Positions 1-10,067 of a DNA stretch of 59,240 nt are shown piece by piece. Position 1 is the first letter of the stretch. Each line of letters starts with the position of its first letter. The translations under genes and the position numbers were made by a program. The notes below the pieces were generated by a model. That model worked only from the letters and a program-made list of their open reading frames with translations, was not told where the DNA came from and searched no databases. Source of the stretch: Monosiga brevicollis MX1 (taxonomy: Eukaryota; Opisthokonta; Choanoflagellata; Craspedida; Salpingoecidae); NCBI RefSeq assembly GCF_000002865.3, contig NW_001865043.1, positions 602,513-661,752 on the forward strand. Direction: 5' to 3'.

Positions 1-102
1 TCATTTGAACCACTAGACACAGGAAAAGGCAGTCACACATCACAACTACAAGCCATCACAGCACAAACATAAAAAACACCACGGCACGCTCACATACAAC
101 AA

Positions 103-1006
103 GAGACAGCGTCGGGTTGAAAAGGCAACCGACCACAGAAAGAAAAGTCATCATACAAAGGACTTTACAAAAATTCAGCAAAAATACCACACAAATACAG
201 TCAAAATCAAAGTAAAATTAAAACAAAAATACAAGTCAAGCCAGCCATCAAAAGATCACAACGAGAACCACCTAGGGAGCAACAGGTGCACACAGGGATC
301 CCCACAGAGGGACCCCCGAGACGGTGCCTACCTACGACGAGCGCAGGCAGACACCGCCAAAGTGGCGCTGGATGTGGTCAGCGTTCATCTGATGGACCAG
401 CGCCGCAAAGCGACCCTTCCACCGAGGAACAAAGGCCTCATCCAGCCCCGGCTGGTACACACCACGGGCCTCGGCGCAGCGGGCGAGCTGACCAAGCAGA
501 TCCACAAAGGAGGAGGCGAACCCACCGGTTGTCGTCATCGCCGCAGGGACGATCAGAGACAGCGTCGGGTTGTAAAGGCAACCGACCACAGAAGGAAAAG
601 ACATCATACAAAGGACTTTACACAAAAATTCAGCAAAAATACCACACAAATACAGCAAAAATTAAAGCAAAATTACAAGAAAACTACAAGTCAAGCCATC
701 AACAGACACAACGAGAACCACCTAGGGAGCAACAGGTGCACACAGGGATCCCCACAGAGGGACCCCCGGGACGGTGCCTACCTACGACGAGCGCAGGCAG
801 ACACCGCCAAAGTGGCGCTGGATGTGGTCAGCGTTCATCTGATGGACCAGCGCCGCAAAGCGACCCTTCCACCGGGGAACAAAGGCCTCATCCAGCCCCG
901 GCTGGTACACACCACGGGCCTCGGCGCAGCGGGCGAGCTGACCAAGCAGATCCACAAAGGAGGAGGCGAACCCACCGGTTGTCGTCATCGCCGCAGGGAC
1001 GATCAG
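103..1006. repeat. Tandem 452-bp direct duplication of a retroelement 3' end
   Basis: Two near-identical units lie head to tail: 103-554 and 555-1006, each starting at agagacagcgtcgggttg. They differ by a few substitutions and small indels. Each unit has an AT-rich part (around 155-280 and 607-740) and a GC-rich coding part that on the minus strand encodes the C-terminal residues of the ORF at 782-1573. On the minus strand the AT-rich part lies 3' of the ORF stop and looks like the 3' UTR of the element. The left unit lacks everything upstream of the last ~80 codons. It is therefore either a 5'-truncated insertion or a segmental tandem duplication. Confidence 0.8.
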
Positions 1007-1573
1007 AGTTTTTCCATGGTTGAAACCGGTGTAGTAGTCGCGCTTCTCCTTTTCGGCTCGGCGAAGGGCAGCGCCCACCTTGATGCAGGCTTGCGAGGTG
1101 GTCGGGGGTTGGGCTGTGCGCACAGTCACGTCAATGCCCAGGTCGGGCAGAGCTGGGCCCAGGGCACCGCCGGGAAAGGGGTTGCGGCAGTGCAGGTCGA
1201 TGCGGCAGCTCTGACCGTTGGCGTTGTAGCCAGACTTTTCCACCCAGACATGGGCGAGGGTGGCGTACCTGAGCAGGCGGCCCATCTCGTCGCGAAGGGC
1301 GTTGTGACGCTTGATGGGACGGCAGGTTAGCAGGTGCTCGCGGGTCAGCCGCGGCTGAGGTGTCTTGCTGCTGCAGAGCGGGCACTTGTCCGTCGGCTTG
1401 ACGTTGATGAGTTCATGGAGGCCAAAACCCATCATGGACACGACCGCAATGGCAAAGGTCGTGTCGCTCAAGCGACGCAACTTGTCCCGACCCCGCATGG
1501 TCAAGACAGTGCTAACGCCCCACTCACGCGAGGCCAGATATGCCTGCTGCAGGTCCAGCGCACACTCGGCCAT
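782..1573 (-). CDS. C-terminal fragment of a non-LTR retroelement-like polyprotein (zinc finger plus endonuclease-like region)
   Basis: This is an open frame of 263 codons without a convincing start; it looks like the end of a longer protein. Near residue 64 it carries CPLC followed by H and C with spacing C-x2-C-x12-H-x4-C, a CCHC-type finger. Next comes a basic stretch, then RIDL and, about 20 residues later, PDLGIDVTV, and a downstream K/Y-rich segment. A CCHC finger followed by a PD..D-like motif is the order seen at the C-terminus of R2/CRE-like retroelements with restriction-like endonucleases. That match is by motif only. No reverse transcriptase region is present, because at 1606 the sequence switches to another truncated 3' end. 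Probably a dead 5'-truncated copy. Confidence 0.5.
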   Translation of the reverse strand: MAECALDLQQAYLASREWGVSTVLTMRGRDKLRRLSDTTFAIAVVSMMGFGLHELINVKPTDKCPLCSSKTPQPRLTREHLLTCRPIKRHNALRDEMGRLLRYATLAHVWVEKSGYNANGQSCRIDLHCRNPFPGGALGPALPDLGIDVTVRTAQPPTTSQACIKVGAALRRAEKEKRDYYTGFNHGKTLIVPAAMTTTGGFASSFVDLLGQLARCAEARGVYQPGLDEAFVPRWKGRFAALVHQMNADHIQRHFGGVCLRSS

Positions 1574-1605
1574 CAGGTCGTCAAGTGCCGCCTTGGCGCG
1601 GAGGG

Positions 1606-1770
1606 GTACAAAGGACCTTACAAAAATTCAGCAAAAATACCACAAAATATAGCAGAAATCAAAGCAAAATTAAACAAAAATACAAGTCAAGCCATCAACA
1701 GACACAACGAGAACCGCCTAGAAAGCGACTGGTGTACACAGGGATCCCACAGAGGAACCCCCGCGCCTCA
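1606..1770. repeat. Third, diverged copy of the element's AT-rich 3' region
   Basis: The stretch tacaaaggaccttacaaaaa and what follows repeats the AT-rich parts at about 155-300 and 607-760, with scattered substitutions and small deletions. It then runs directly into the minisatellite. It abuts the 5'-truncated end of the ORF at 1573, so three element tails are stacked in the same orientation within 1.7 kb. Confidence 0.75.
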
Positions 1771-2175
1771 TCTGATTGGGCCTGATCAGCTCGGGCCTGA
1801 CCTGCTCGGGTGCGATCTGATCAAGCCTGATCTGCTCGGGCCTGATGATGCAAGGCCACATCTGCTCGGGCCTTATCTGATTGGGCCTGACCTGCTCGGG
1901 TACGATCTGATCGAGCTTCATCTGCCCAGGTCTCATGATGCGAGGCCGTATCTGCTCGAGCCTCATTTGATTGGGCCTGATCAGCTCGGGCCTGACCTGC
2001 TCGGGTGCGATCTGAATGGGGCTGACCTGCTCGGGTGCGATCTGATCAAGCCTGATCTGATTGGGCCTGATGATGCAAGGCCAGATCTGCTCGGGCCTCA
2101 TCTGAATGGGCCTGACCTGCTCGGGTGCGATCTGATCGAGTTTCATCTGCCCAGGTCTCATGATGCGAGGCCGTA
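1768..2175. repeat. 15-bp minisatellite with 225-bp higher-order period
   Basis: The array is built of a degenerate 15-bp unit close to gggcctgatctgctc. Variant units recur in order. tgatgcaagg occurs at 1846 and 2071, and tgatgcgagg at 1936 and 2161, each pair exactly 225 bp (15 units) apart. So the array grew by duplicating a block of 15 units. Because 15 is a multiple of 3, both strands stay open. The plus strand reads pentapeptides such as LLGPD and LIGPD; the minus strand reads pentapeptides such as IRPEQ and IAPEQ. I see no flanking gene structure that would make either reading a real protein. Confidence 0.85.
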
Positions 2176-2613
2176 TAATAATAAATTAGGTGTTTGAACC
2201 TCAGAGCTGAAAGCAAAGCTGTGCAACCCCGACATCAAAATCACATTACAACGGCACGCAAAACAACACAAGAGAACAACACACTTTCATCGGCTTCTAT
2301 AATGACATCAATACAGCGGGAAAGTCCCAGAGTCACACTTGTCGCGCCATTGCGTGGCTCAGGGTGCACACGTGCTTTCGTGCTGTACTTTCCACCGTGG
2401 AGGACAAATACAGATGTGTGTGCGTGCTCGCGATGTATAAGCCTCACAAACTGTCCATCTCTTGATTTACACGAACAGAATGATGGGGAAAGCCCCGTTG
2501 CGTGCCAGTCAATGAGATAATAATTGGTCAAGGGGGATGACATGCCAGATAGAGACCCATACAAGGCTAAGAGGACAGGAAGATTGGCATAACAAAAAAT
2601 GTCCGTGGAACAG
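2176..2613. other. Intergenic, no gene seen
   Basis: About 440 bp between the minisatellite and the stop codon of the gp78-like gene. It holds only short unrelated reading frames and should contain the 3' UTR of that minus-strand gene. Confidence 0.5.
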
Positions 2614-4842
2614 CTAAGATGAATACTTGCTCAGATACCGCTTGCGTTGAACGGCCAGCATCTCAGCCTTCATGGCTGCAAACCGTCCTTGGTCTTCTGA
2701 AGCCAGCGAGGTCGCCTCTGACGTTGCCGAATCTTGCATTGTGTGCACGTCAGGAACTAAATTGCCGGTGTGTGGTACGATGGGGGATTCTTCCGTGGCA
2801 TTGCCCACCAAAGTTCCCGGCAGCTGGCCAGAAATGACACGTTCCGTCGTGATCTAATACGCGGGTTGGCACCAAGGCAATGGCAACAAATCAAGTGAGT
2901 TAAAAGATGGTTGAGTATGTGGTTGAGCATTGAAGATCAATGATAGAAATCAAACAAATGTATACATGAATGCTGCCTGTTCGTTGCAAATCGTCACGGA
3001 GCATTTCTGCCGGGATGTGTGGAAACATTTCTTGTAAGCGAACAACCTATGGTGCCATAGGATCCAAATGTGAGTCGGTACGTTCGGCGTGGATGGGCAT
3101 GGAGCTACGCAGAGATTTTGACGGAGGTTTCATACCGAGAGCTCCAATCGCTGCTGGAGGCGGGCATGGGCATCAGCTCCCACATGCACTTGGATATCCA
3201 ACTGCAGGCCTAAGAAGTTGGAAAGTGTTCCTTTTCAAATAAACATAAACCAAACAAACAAAAAAAAAAAAAAAAGTCAGTGCGGCAGTAGAGATGCGAT
3301 GAATGGAGACCGATGAATGGAGACTGATGAATGGCCTTGTGCAAGCAATGTTGCGGCACAAACCCATGATGGAGAAAAGTGCGCGACCTATACGCTGAAA
3401 AGCCCCCTCTCTCGTGGTGGCCTGGGCAGCTGCGCGTCGGGGAAAAAGGCGTTTACGACAAGTCGGGCACGTTGGCTGTTGTGACGCCCACTGCCGGATA
3501 CAAGCCTGTACAAAACAAGCATGAGGCAGAATCGCAAGTAATGGTGGAGCAACAAGTTTCTCACTCCAAACAACGGCATAAGGTCCCAATTCTCCGTACC
3601 AGGTGATACATGTGCCCACAAGCAAGCTTAAAGCCATCTTGAAGAAAATCGCGGCAGATAGCGCAAGAATCGTCTGCAGCCACCTCGCGATCTTGCTGAG
3701 TGATGGGTTGAAGCGCTTGGCGAAGGCGCTTGTTGAGCCTACCACAAATTTGTGTGATCAAAAATTTATTTCAGAGCTGCCTGGTTTTCAACTTCCAGTT
3801 CTCATGGTCCTTTGGAACCCAGTCAAAAGCATTGATGTCACAAGAGAGGGAGACCAAAGCTGTTGCCCGAAACAAAAGGAGTCTTACCGAACGGCACGGA
3901 AATGACGAGATAGTTTAAGTCGTAGCTGCTCAAAAGCCGAGCTGATCACGAGTGGTCCAAATTGTCAGAAACAGTATCAAGATAGGGACTACGAACACGA
4001 CGCGCAGCAAAAACAAAATCTCAAGACCTACCGTGCTTTGAGGAAGAGAACAATGTCCAATACGAACACGGAGAATCCTTGAAGCCAAACAATGTGCAAG
4101 TAGTGCATAAGATGTAATCCGTGGTGGAGAACGTCCAGAAAAACAGCAAAGCGCGACTCGGGTGCAAAGGCTTGCACGTCAGGGGTTGAATGCATCTAAA
4201 TATCGTATGCACGTGCGTCAAAAATATTTGTGTCTGTCAGTGTGCAAACATCACTATAGTGTGTGTGTGTGTGTGTGTGTATCACCGCTCAATACGGCAT
4301 AACGCCATGCTTTAAGGATGGGCTAGTGGCCGTGCATATATCTACGCACCGGCTGCGTGGAAATAAGAGTGAAACGCCACAGCGTCTGGAAGCAAAGGAT
4401 GAAGCAGCTAATGCCGTCAAAGCACCATAGCGCTACAAAGCTAAAAGGCATGTCGCGCCATTCCCAGGCTGAGGAAATGGTCAGGACAAGCGCCAACACC
4501 ATGATGGTGGTCATGAACCCCAATGCCGGCGACGCCGTTCGGTTCATGCGTCCCGCTGACAGGAGTATCTATAAATCAGAAGATGAATGAGTCCAAGCAC
4601 AGCGATGGGGCAGAAGGTAGAGCCGAGGCTTCAGAAGGTGAGTGCATGAATTCAACTCACAAATTCGATGCGGGACTGGCACATGGTGGCAAACGCAAAG
4701 AGCCAGCCCGTGACAATGAACCATGAGAGCCAAGGCCAGAGGCCAATGTTCGGTTGCATGTCCAAAGTGGCCCAAATCACAATCACTTTGAGCATGAGAT
4801 AGTTGAGAGATTGCTCCAGTACGTCCTATTCATGCAAGAGGC

Positions 4843-4873
<31 letters not shown>

Positions 4874-5467
4874 TGTGTGTGCACGTGTCAAATATATGCG
4901 TAAACGTTAGTTTGAGCCTTGAAATGGTGCGGCGATTTTCTGTGCCAAAACCTGGTCCAGCACAAACGCGCCCGTCTTTGTTGAAATCCTCGCTTCGCTG
5001 ACCGATATCTGAGGGCAAGCAGCACCCAAGCGGGCGGCTAACCTTGAGCTCCGCATCACGTAGCTGCTTAAAGATGACCATCTCCACCAAGCGGGCGACA
5101 TTGGAGAGGAAGGCGTTGGCAAACACCAGCGTCGACTACAGCATGTGCAGACCGCGTGATTGGTGGAGAGACAAAGAATAATGCGGAATACAGGGCAAAG
5201 ACGAGGGAGAGAAAGAGTGAGTGAGTGCACAGGCATGGCATGGCATGGCATGAGGGAGACGGAGACATGATTGCGAACCACAATGAAGAGGGTGCTGCCT
5301 TGCTCAAGAAGGGTGATAAAGGACGCCCAGACTTGGCTATCGCCTTGAAAGAGGGCGAGGTACATGTCAAGTGTGTTGAAGCCACCCTCCACCATAAAAT
5401 AAAAGAAGACGAAGGGAGAAACGGCAGTCGCCAGGAGCGCCACCTGCTCGATGCTCCGGGCCGGCAT
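2614..5467 (-). CDS. AMFR: gp78/AMFR-type ER membrane RING E3 ubiquitin ligase (ERAD)
   Basis: Family role: polytopic ER ligase that ubiquitinates misfolded proteins for degradation. Exons were read on the minus strand. An N-terminal hydrophobic exon starts at MPARSIEQ (5467), followed by a membrane exon at 5043-5135. More membrane exons lie around 4830-4670, 4580-4340 and 4215-4030, the last with the RFAVFLDVL...LHHGLHLMHYL region typical of the family. The RING-H2 is split: CAIC...CGHMYH on exon 3600-3738 and CPTCRKRL after a 40-60 bp intron. A CUE domain follows (QEMFPHIPAEMLRDDL, exon 2966-3046, continuing into ITTERVISGQL on the last exon 2614-2853). The C-terminus, with KAEMLAVQRKRYLSKYSS, resembles the G2BR helix that binds the E2 UBE2G2. 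The terminal p97-binding motif of animal gp78 is not seen. Most internal introns are phase 0. The first donor (~5280) and the start are the least certain. Confidence 0.88.
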
Positions 5468-5839
5468 GCTGCCGGCCACCAGGACACAAGCAGGACAACC
5501 GCTCTTCTCTCTTCTCTTCCGCCTCCAAAAGAAAAATGGCTGGGGCAAAGTGCTCAAAGAGTCTGTGCAAAGGTTGTTGGTTGTCGTATTGCCAGCTGCT
5601 GAGGAGGATACAAATGATGTGAAGCCCGGTGCACGGCGACGACAGTCAATCGCTCAAACGATGGCCGGGGGTCAGTCAGGTCGCCCGTTAGCGTTTTGAG
5701 CAGATGATGGGGAATGAACAGATTGCTGCACAGTCATCAAATGTAAGACTTTTTTACATCGTGCTCCTCTTCGAAATAAAAATTTAATGATTGATTTGGT
5801 GTCAATTTGGTTTGCCCGCGACGAAGATGCAAATCGTGT

Positions 5840-7416
5840 TTAGCGACGGGAGATATACGTGTCCATGTCATCCTTGCATGCCTGGCCAAAGTCGGGCTCA
5901 ATGTCCGTTTCGCGCTGGCCTGTGGCATCGGCTGTGGCCAGAATGACGTCGTGAAGTGCCGGGTCTGCGGATGAGGAGGACGCGGCAGAATCGCTTTCGT
6001 CCAGAGAATCAGAGGCAACCTCTGTAGCTACTGTCGGCTCTGCGGAAGCAGCCTCGAGAAGAGTTTCGTCCGTGACAAGAGCAGTGGTCGTCGGTTCATC
6101 GGCTTGGGAAGTCACCGAACTGGAGGCTTCTGGGTTGGATGGTTGCGGTGCAGACGCAATTTTGGAGCTCATCGAGTCGTAGAAGCTGGTCATTCGACCA
6201 GAGACCTATGAACAAAAATGGGAGCAGCCATCGCATGTCGTACATGCGAGTGAGGTGGTCAACTGACCATGCAACAAAAGCGTCTTGGCAGATTGGCGGT
6301 GGAGAAAAACGAACCTCCTCCAGAGTCGGTGCTTGCTCAACAGTACGGCGGGCCAGCTGCGGCAGCTGCTTGATCGAGGGGAGGCGTTCGCGCAGCTCTG
6401 GAACACTGGTTGGGGCGCCAGAATGTGCCATGCCGGTTGCCACAAACTGACGGAAGCAGGGGAAGAACAGCACGTGCAGTCAATGGCAAGTGAGAATCAA
6501 GAAGAGCACGACGGCAAAGGGGCGGCCGGGCGAGAAATTGCAATGGTTTTCGACAACAAGGTTCCGCAGCTGAGCCAGACAACTAACATTGTACATGGTT
6601 TCAGGGTAACAGACGGCGGCGGCCACACCCGTAATGACAGGAACCGCAACAAACGCGCGGAAGAAGGGGCCTGCGTTGTGGGCGGAGGTGCTGGTGAGGG
6701 GCTGACTCTAGAAGCAGGCCGCAGACGGACACGGGCAGGCTCGTGGGCAGGGGTGCTGGCTTGAGACGTACGCTTGGGATAAGTGTAAGTGCCAGTCAAC
6801 GCAGCCAGGGCAATTACTCCGAGCCCCACGGGATTGCGCTCCTCTGCTGGCACACGTGTCAAGACGCCTTGCTGGAAGCGTTTGATCCGGTCGACCCGTT
6901 GTTGGACTTGCTCGAGTGTACTCTGGAAAGAAAGAAACGGGTCGGGGCAACAGATAAAAACGCCTTGTTAGGTTTATGGTTTTACAATCGAGCCAGGGCC
7001 AGAATTCTATGTCAGTCTAATCCACCTGCCCTTCGTACCAGGGTTTTGTCGAGAACTTGATTTGCGAGTCCACGAGCCTCAACCACGGCATCGTAAACAG
7101 GGCCTACAGTGGAGATCAGCGGAGTGCATCGTCACACCAATGTGAGAACCAGTGTCCCACAATGTTATGGGCTGACATGCGCCCCGTGGGAAAATAAAGC
7201 CTCGATCAGAAAGGCAAGCGCCAACCTACCCGAAGGCATGGGACGTTCGTGATGGTGCTGTCCCTCCGCCGCGGCACGAGGCGCATCGTCGTAAATGCTC
7301 AACTGCGAGCGCATGGCCATTCGGGAGGCAGCCAAAAAAAGATGTGCACACGCAACCAAATTGAGGGGCAAGTCAAGCACATTCGCGAAGCAACCCGTGC
7401 AGATGTTCGCGTGCAA
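5840..7416 (-). CDS. MICOS complex subunit of the MIC26/MIC27 (APOO/APOOL) family
   Basis: Family role: inner-membrane subunit of the mitochondrial contact site and cristae organising system. The exons read SQLSIYDDAP (about 7300, matching the LSLY..P start of mature APOO proteins). Next is PVYDAVVEARGLANQVLDKTL (7035-7103; the phase-1 junction GG|GTAGGT plus GC is clean), then an amphipathic segment with QQRVDRIKRFQQ. Two membrane hairpin segments follow: NPVGLGVIALAALTGTYTYP and AFVAVPVITGVAAAVCYPETM, with the conserved YP ends. After that come exons with FRQFVATG and a Ser/Ala/Glu-rich tail ending at ISRR. The tail is longer and more acidic than in animal APOO. The true start lies in the first exon or just upstream, so 7317 or 7416 are both possible. 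Confidence 0.75.
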
Positions 7417-7419
7417 GGC

Positions 7420-8231
7420 ACTGAGCGGTCCAGCCAGCTGCTTACCATGGTGGCAGTCGCATCGAATGAACCTTCCGTGAGGTGAAGAAAAGCAAAAAAA
7501 AAAAAAAAAAGGAGAGAGGAGATGGAGTTGCCCTCGACAGGTGTGAGGGGGATTTTGACCCGCAAATGTCAGACAATCCCTGAGCCAGAAGCAACGGTTA
7601 AGAACCTATGTTGTCAACAGTAAACCTCTCTCTCGCTGACATTCTGGCCGTCTCTCATCATGGTGTCCATTGGCCATACGAAGGGTGTGACATGAAGTCT
7701 CGGGTGCCGGCATGCAACAAGACGCGTTGCTGAGCGAACGACTCCAAGCCGTACTTGACCCCGACTTGACGCTCGTGTGCGCGTCTTTGCTGTGCCTGAC
7801 GCGATACTTGTTAACACTGGGCCTCACGCTTGCACCCAAGGCAACAGCATCAATCGTGTGCTAAGCGTGCTGTGTAGGCGTTGCCAAAGCCATGGAGCGG
7901 CTTGGTGTTGCCGTTGTCCTCATCCCGCCCCAGCAACAGTGTAGTTACCCTCTGCCCTAAAGTCGGGCCCAGCAACGTGCATGTGCACGGCCGGCACTTT
8001 ACGCATCAGCTCCACCAGCAGTGCCAAGTCAAACTTGTGCCCTGCCCAGCAAGCCCTGGAGCTGCTTTTTTTCACCGAATGCAGATTCTCTTATCTTAGC
8101 CTGTGTACCAGCCCTCGGCGCTGAGAGTGCTGCCGGTGATCCATTTGTTCCATTGAAGCCTGCGCCAGCACCCCGTGCAGCCAAGCGCTCACGTCCCCCT
8201 TGCCACCCTTTCCCCCACCATCGCCATCACC
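7420..8231. promoter_or_regulatory. Divergent intergenic region (MIC26/27-like gene left, PA-TM-RING gene right)
   Basis: Roughly 0.8 kb between two gene starts facing away from each other, so it must hold both promoters and 5' UTRs. A poly(A) tract lies at 7495-7510. The last part before the plus-strand ATG is rich in CCCC and CATC, ending ccatcaccATG. No individual element can be named. Confidence 0.45.
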
Positions 8232-9902
8232 ATGAACAGCCTGGGCATTAAGGTTTGCCGGCGTTATCAGTGCTGTCAGCTTTGGGCCTTCTTGCTCGGC
8301 TTGGTTACCTTATTCGGGGTGGCTCAGGCCGTGCCAACCATCGTGGCGCGGCGTGATGTCGCAAATTTGTATGGTCGCATACGTGTCACAACTGCTTCCT
8401 CGGTCTCCCCAGCGGCTGATGCATGGGCAGTGTTTGCGGAATATGCCATGCCCATCGCCCCCATTGTCGGGCCTCTCGTGGCAGCGAGTCACCCTTTGCA
8501 GTGTGCCATGTCCCCCGACCCTGACCTGCAAGAGCTCTTGGCCAGCAGCGCCTCCAATAACCCCATTGTGGTAGCCCCGGCCAATTTTTCAGCCACCTGC
8601 ACTCCCTATCAGCTAGCTCGTCAACTCCGCAAAGCCGGCGCCGCCGCGCTCATTAGCATCCCGCAAGATTCGTTCCAAAGCTATGCTCGCGTCCTCCAAC
8701 GCACCGCCACCGAGGTGGAGCTGCCCGTCTGGACCGACTTTGCACACGTCTCCGTGACGGGACCGGATGGGGCCAATCTCTGGCGGCTGGCGCTGTCTGG
8801 AGCCAACGCACGCCCCACTGCGTCCTTTCACCCATCAGGCGTAGCCTCGAGCGTTGCCCCTGCTACCACCGAGGATGGCAGCGCAACTGATGCCTTACCA
8901 CACAACGGCTTTGCCTTTCATGCCGCGTTGATCTTAGCCATCCTCGCTCTTTTGACCGTGGTCTGCGTCATCACAGTCTTCATTGCAAAACGACGTCGCT
9001 ACTATTTTTCAAACTGGAACCAGGCCGAACAGGGAACCGTGCATCGCCAGCGGGCCCTGTTGATCCGCCATGCCATGGCCGTGATCTGTCACTCTGATCG
9101 TGTTCGCACTCTGCCCGCATCACTGGATGAAAAGCCCGCCTCAGATTTAGGCCCCATTCCGTTGTCTTCACGCCCTCCCGCTTCCCCTGCCTCGTCGACT
9201 GCGCCCGCATCGCCATCGCTGCTGACCCCCCTAAGCCCCGCCTTGACATCCATGCTCACCCGGGCGCCTGATACCAAATCAGACGACTCGGGCTCGACAG
9301 AATGTGTCATCTGCATTGACGATCTGGGGCCGCACTGCCTTGAGCTACCGTGCACTCATCGCTTTCACAAAGATTGCATTCTCACCTGGCTCACTGATCA
9401 CTACACCTGTCCGCTGTGCAAGTTCCATCTGCTTCTGAACCGCCCAGCGAGTTTGCTGGCTCGTCTCAGCGATACCACCTTGCATGAGCTCACCATTCTG
9501 GTGGCCCGTGAGGTGGTCCTGTCGGGCGATGCCAATCTGCCCATTCGAAACGTGGATGCCGTCATTGATTTTCTACAGGTGGACGACGGAGAAGCCGAGC
9601 CTGACGTTTTGCACCAGTCTCGTCAGGACAATTCCTCGGCTCTTACCCCCTCTTCTGGTGCTGACACCGTATCCTCGAGGTCTTCCACGCGCCCAGCCCC
9701 CCCCACCGGCCAACTTCAGCACGCGCTTGCCTCGGTCGATGGCGGGCAACTTTTCCCTCCTACCTCGCTGCTCGGCCGTGCCCGTGCGGGCGCGTCAGCT
9801 GTCCATACCGAGGTGCTGCTGGATGCGCGCACTCGGGAACTGGAATGGGACGACAACGAGCTTCCCAGCCAACAGGGTGCCACGGCCTCAGTGATCTGCT
9901 AA
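8232..9902 (+). CDS. PA-TM-RING E3 ubiquitin ligase (RNF13/GRAIL-like), intronless
   Basis: Single-exon gene of 556 codons. The start at 8232 (ccatcaccATG) is preferred over the in-frame ATG at 8175 because it begins directly with a signal peptide: basic MNSLGIKVCRR, a hydrophobic LWAFLLGLVTLFGV core, and AQA as the likely cleavage site. Residues about 50-190 form a protease-associated-like luminal domain. One membrane span is at about 229-251, followed by KRRR. A linker rich in Pro and Ser precedes a RING-H2 at about 357-398: CVIC, CTHRFH, and WLTDHYTCPLC. This order (signal, PA, TM, RING-H2) defines the family, which ubiquitinates proteins at endosomal or lysosomal membranes. The tail after residue 400 is low complexity. 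Lack of introns contrasts with every neighbour. Confidence 0.9.
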   Translation: MNSLGIKVCRRYQCCQLWAFLLGLVTLFGVAQAVPTIVARRDVANLYGRIRVTTASSVSPAADAWAVFAEYAMPIAPIVGPLVAASHPLQCAMSPDPDLQELLASSASNNPIVVAPANFSATCTPYQLARQLRKAGAAALISIPQDSFQSYARVLQRTATEVELPVWTDFAHVSVTGPDGANLWRLALSGANARPTASFHPSGVASSVAPATTEDGSATDALPHNGFAFHAALILAILALLTVVCVITVFIAKRRRYYFSNWNQAEQGTVHRQRALLIRHAMAVICHSDRVRTLPASLDEKPASDLGPIPLSSRPPASPASSTAPASPSLLTPLSPALTSMLTRAPDTKSDDSGSTECVICIDDLGPHCLELPCTHRFHKDCILTWLTDHYTCPLCKFHLLLNRPASLLARLSDTTLHELTILVAREVVLSGDANLPIRNVDAVIDFLQVDDGEAEPDVLHQSRQDNSSALTPSSGADTVSSRSSTRPAPPTGQLQHALASVDGGQLFPPTSLLGRARAGASAVHTEVLLDARTRELEWDDNELPSQQGATASVIC

Positions 9903-10067
9903 AAATTACAGCGTGGTAGGGCCAAGTAGTATAATTAGATGCCCGAATGTTTTAATCTCAGATAATTGACTCTTGATCATCACAACACTATTATTTTGAC
10001 TTCAAAAAAACAAAAAAAAACAAAAAAAAAAACCTGGAATTCAGTGCCGTGCACATTGTTGGGATCG
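9903..10067. other. Convergent intergenic gap
   Basis: 165 bp between two stop codons facing each other. It contains two A-rich runs at about 10004-10032 and must carry both 3' ends. Confidence 0.4.

Noticed and set aside
1718-2161. 147-codon minus-strand frame with IRPEQ repeats
   Set aside because: Same satellite origin; no non-repetitive coding flank.
1768-2175. CRISPR-like array
   Set aside because: Units are contiguous 15-mers without unique spacers, in a eukaryotic context.
1334-2197. 287-codon plus-strand frame with pentapeptide-like LLGPD repeats, possibly a pentapeptide-repeat protein
   Set aside because: The first half runs antisense through the retroelement ORF and the repeat half follows simply from a 15-bp satellite; the A(D/N)LxX pattern is not kept.
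8175-8231. Upstream in-frame ATG as start of the PA-TM-RING gene
   Set aside because: It would put 19 polar residues before the signal peptide; the ATG at 8232 has the better context and a proper signal sequence.
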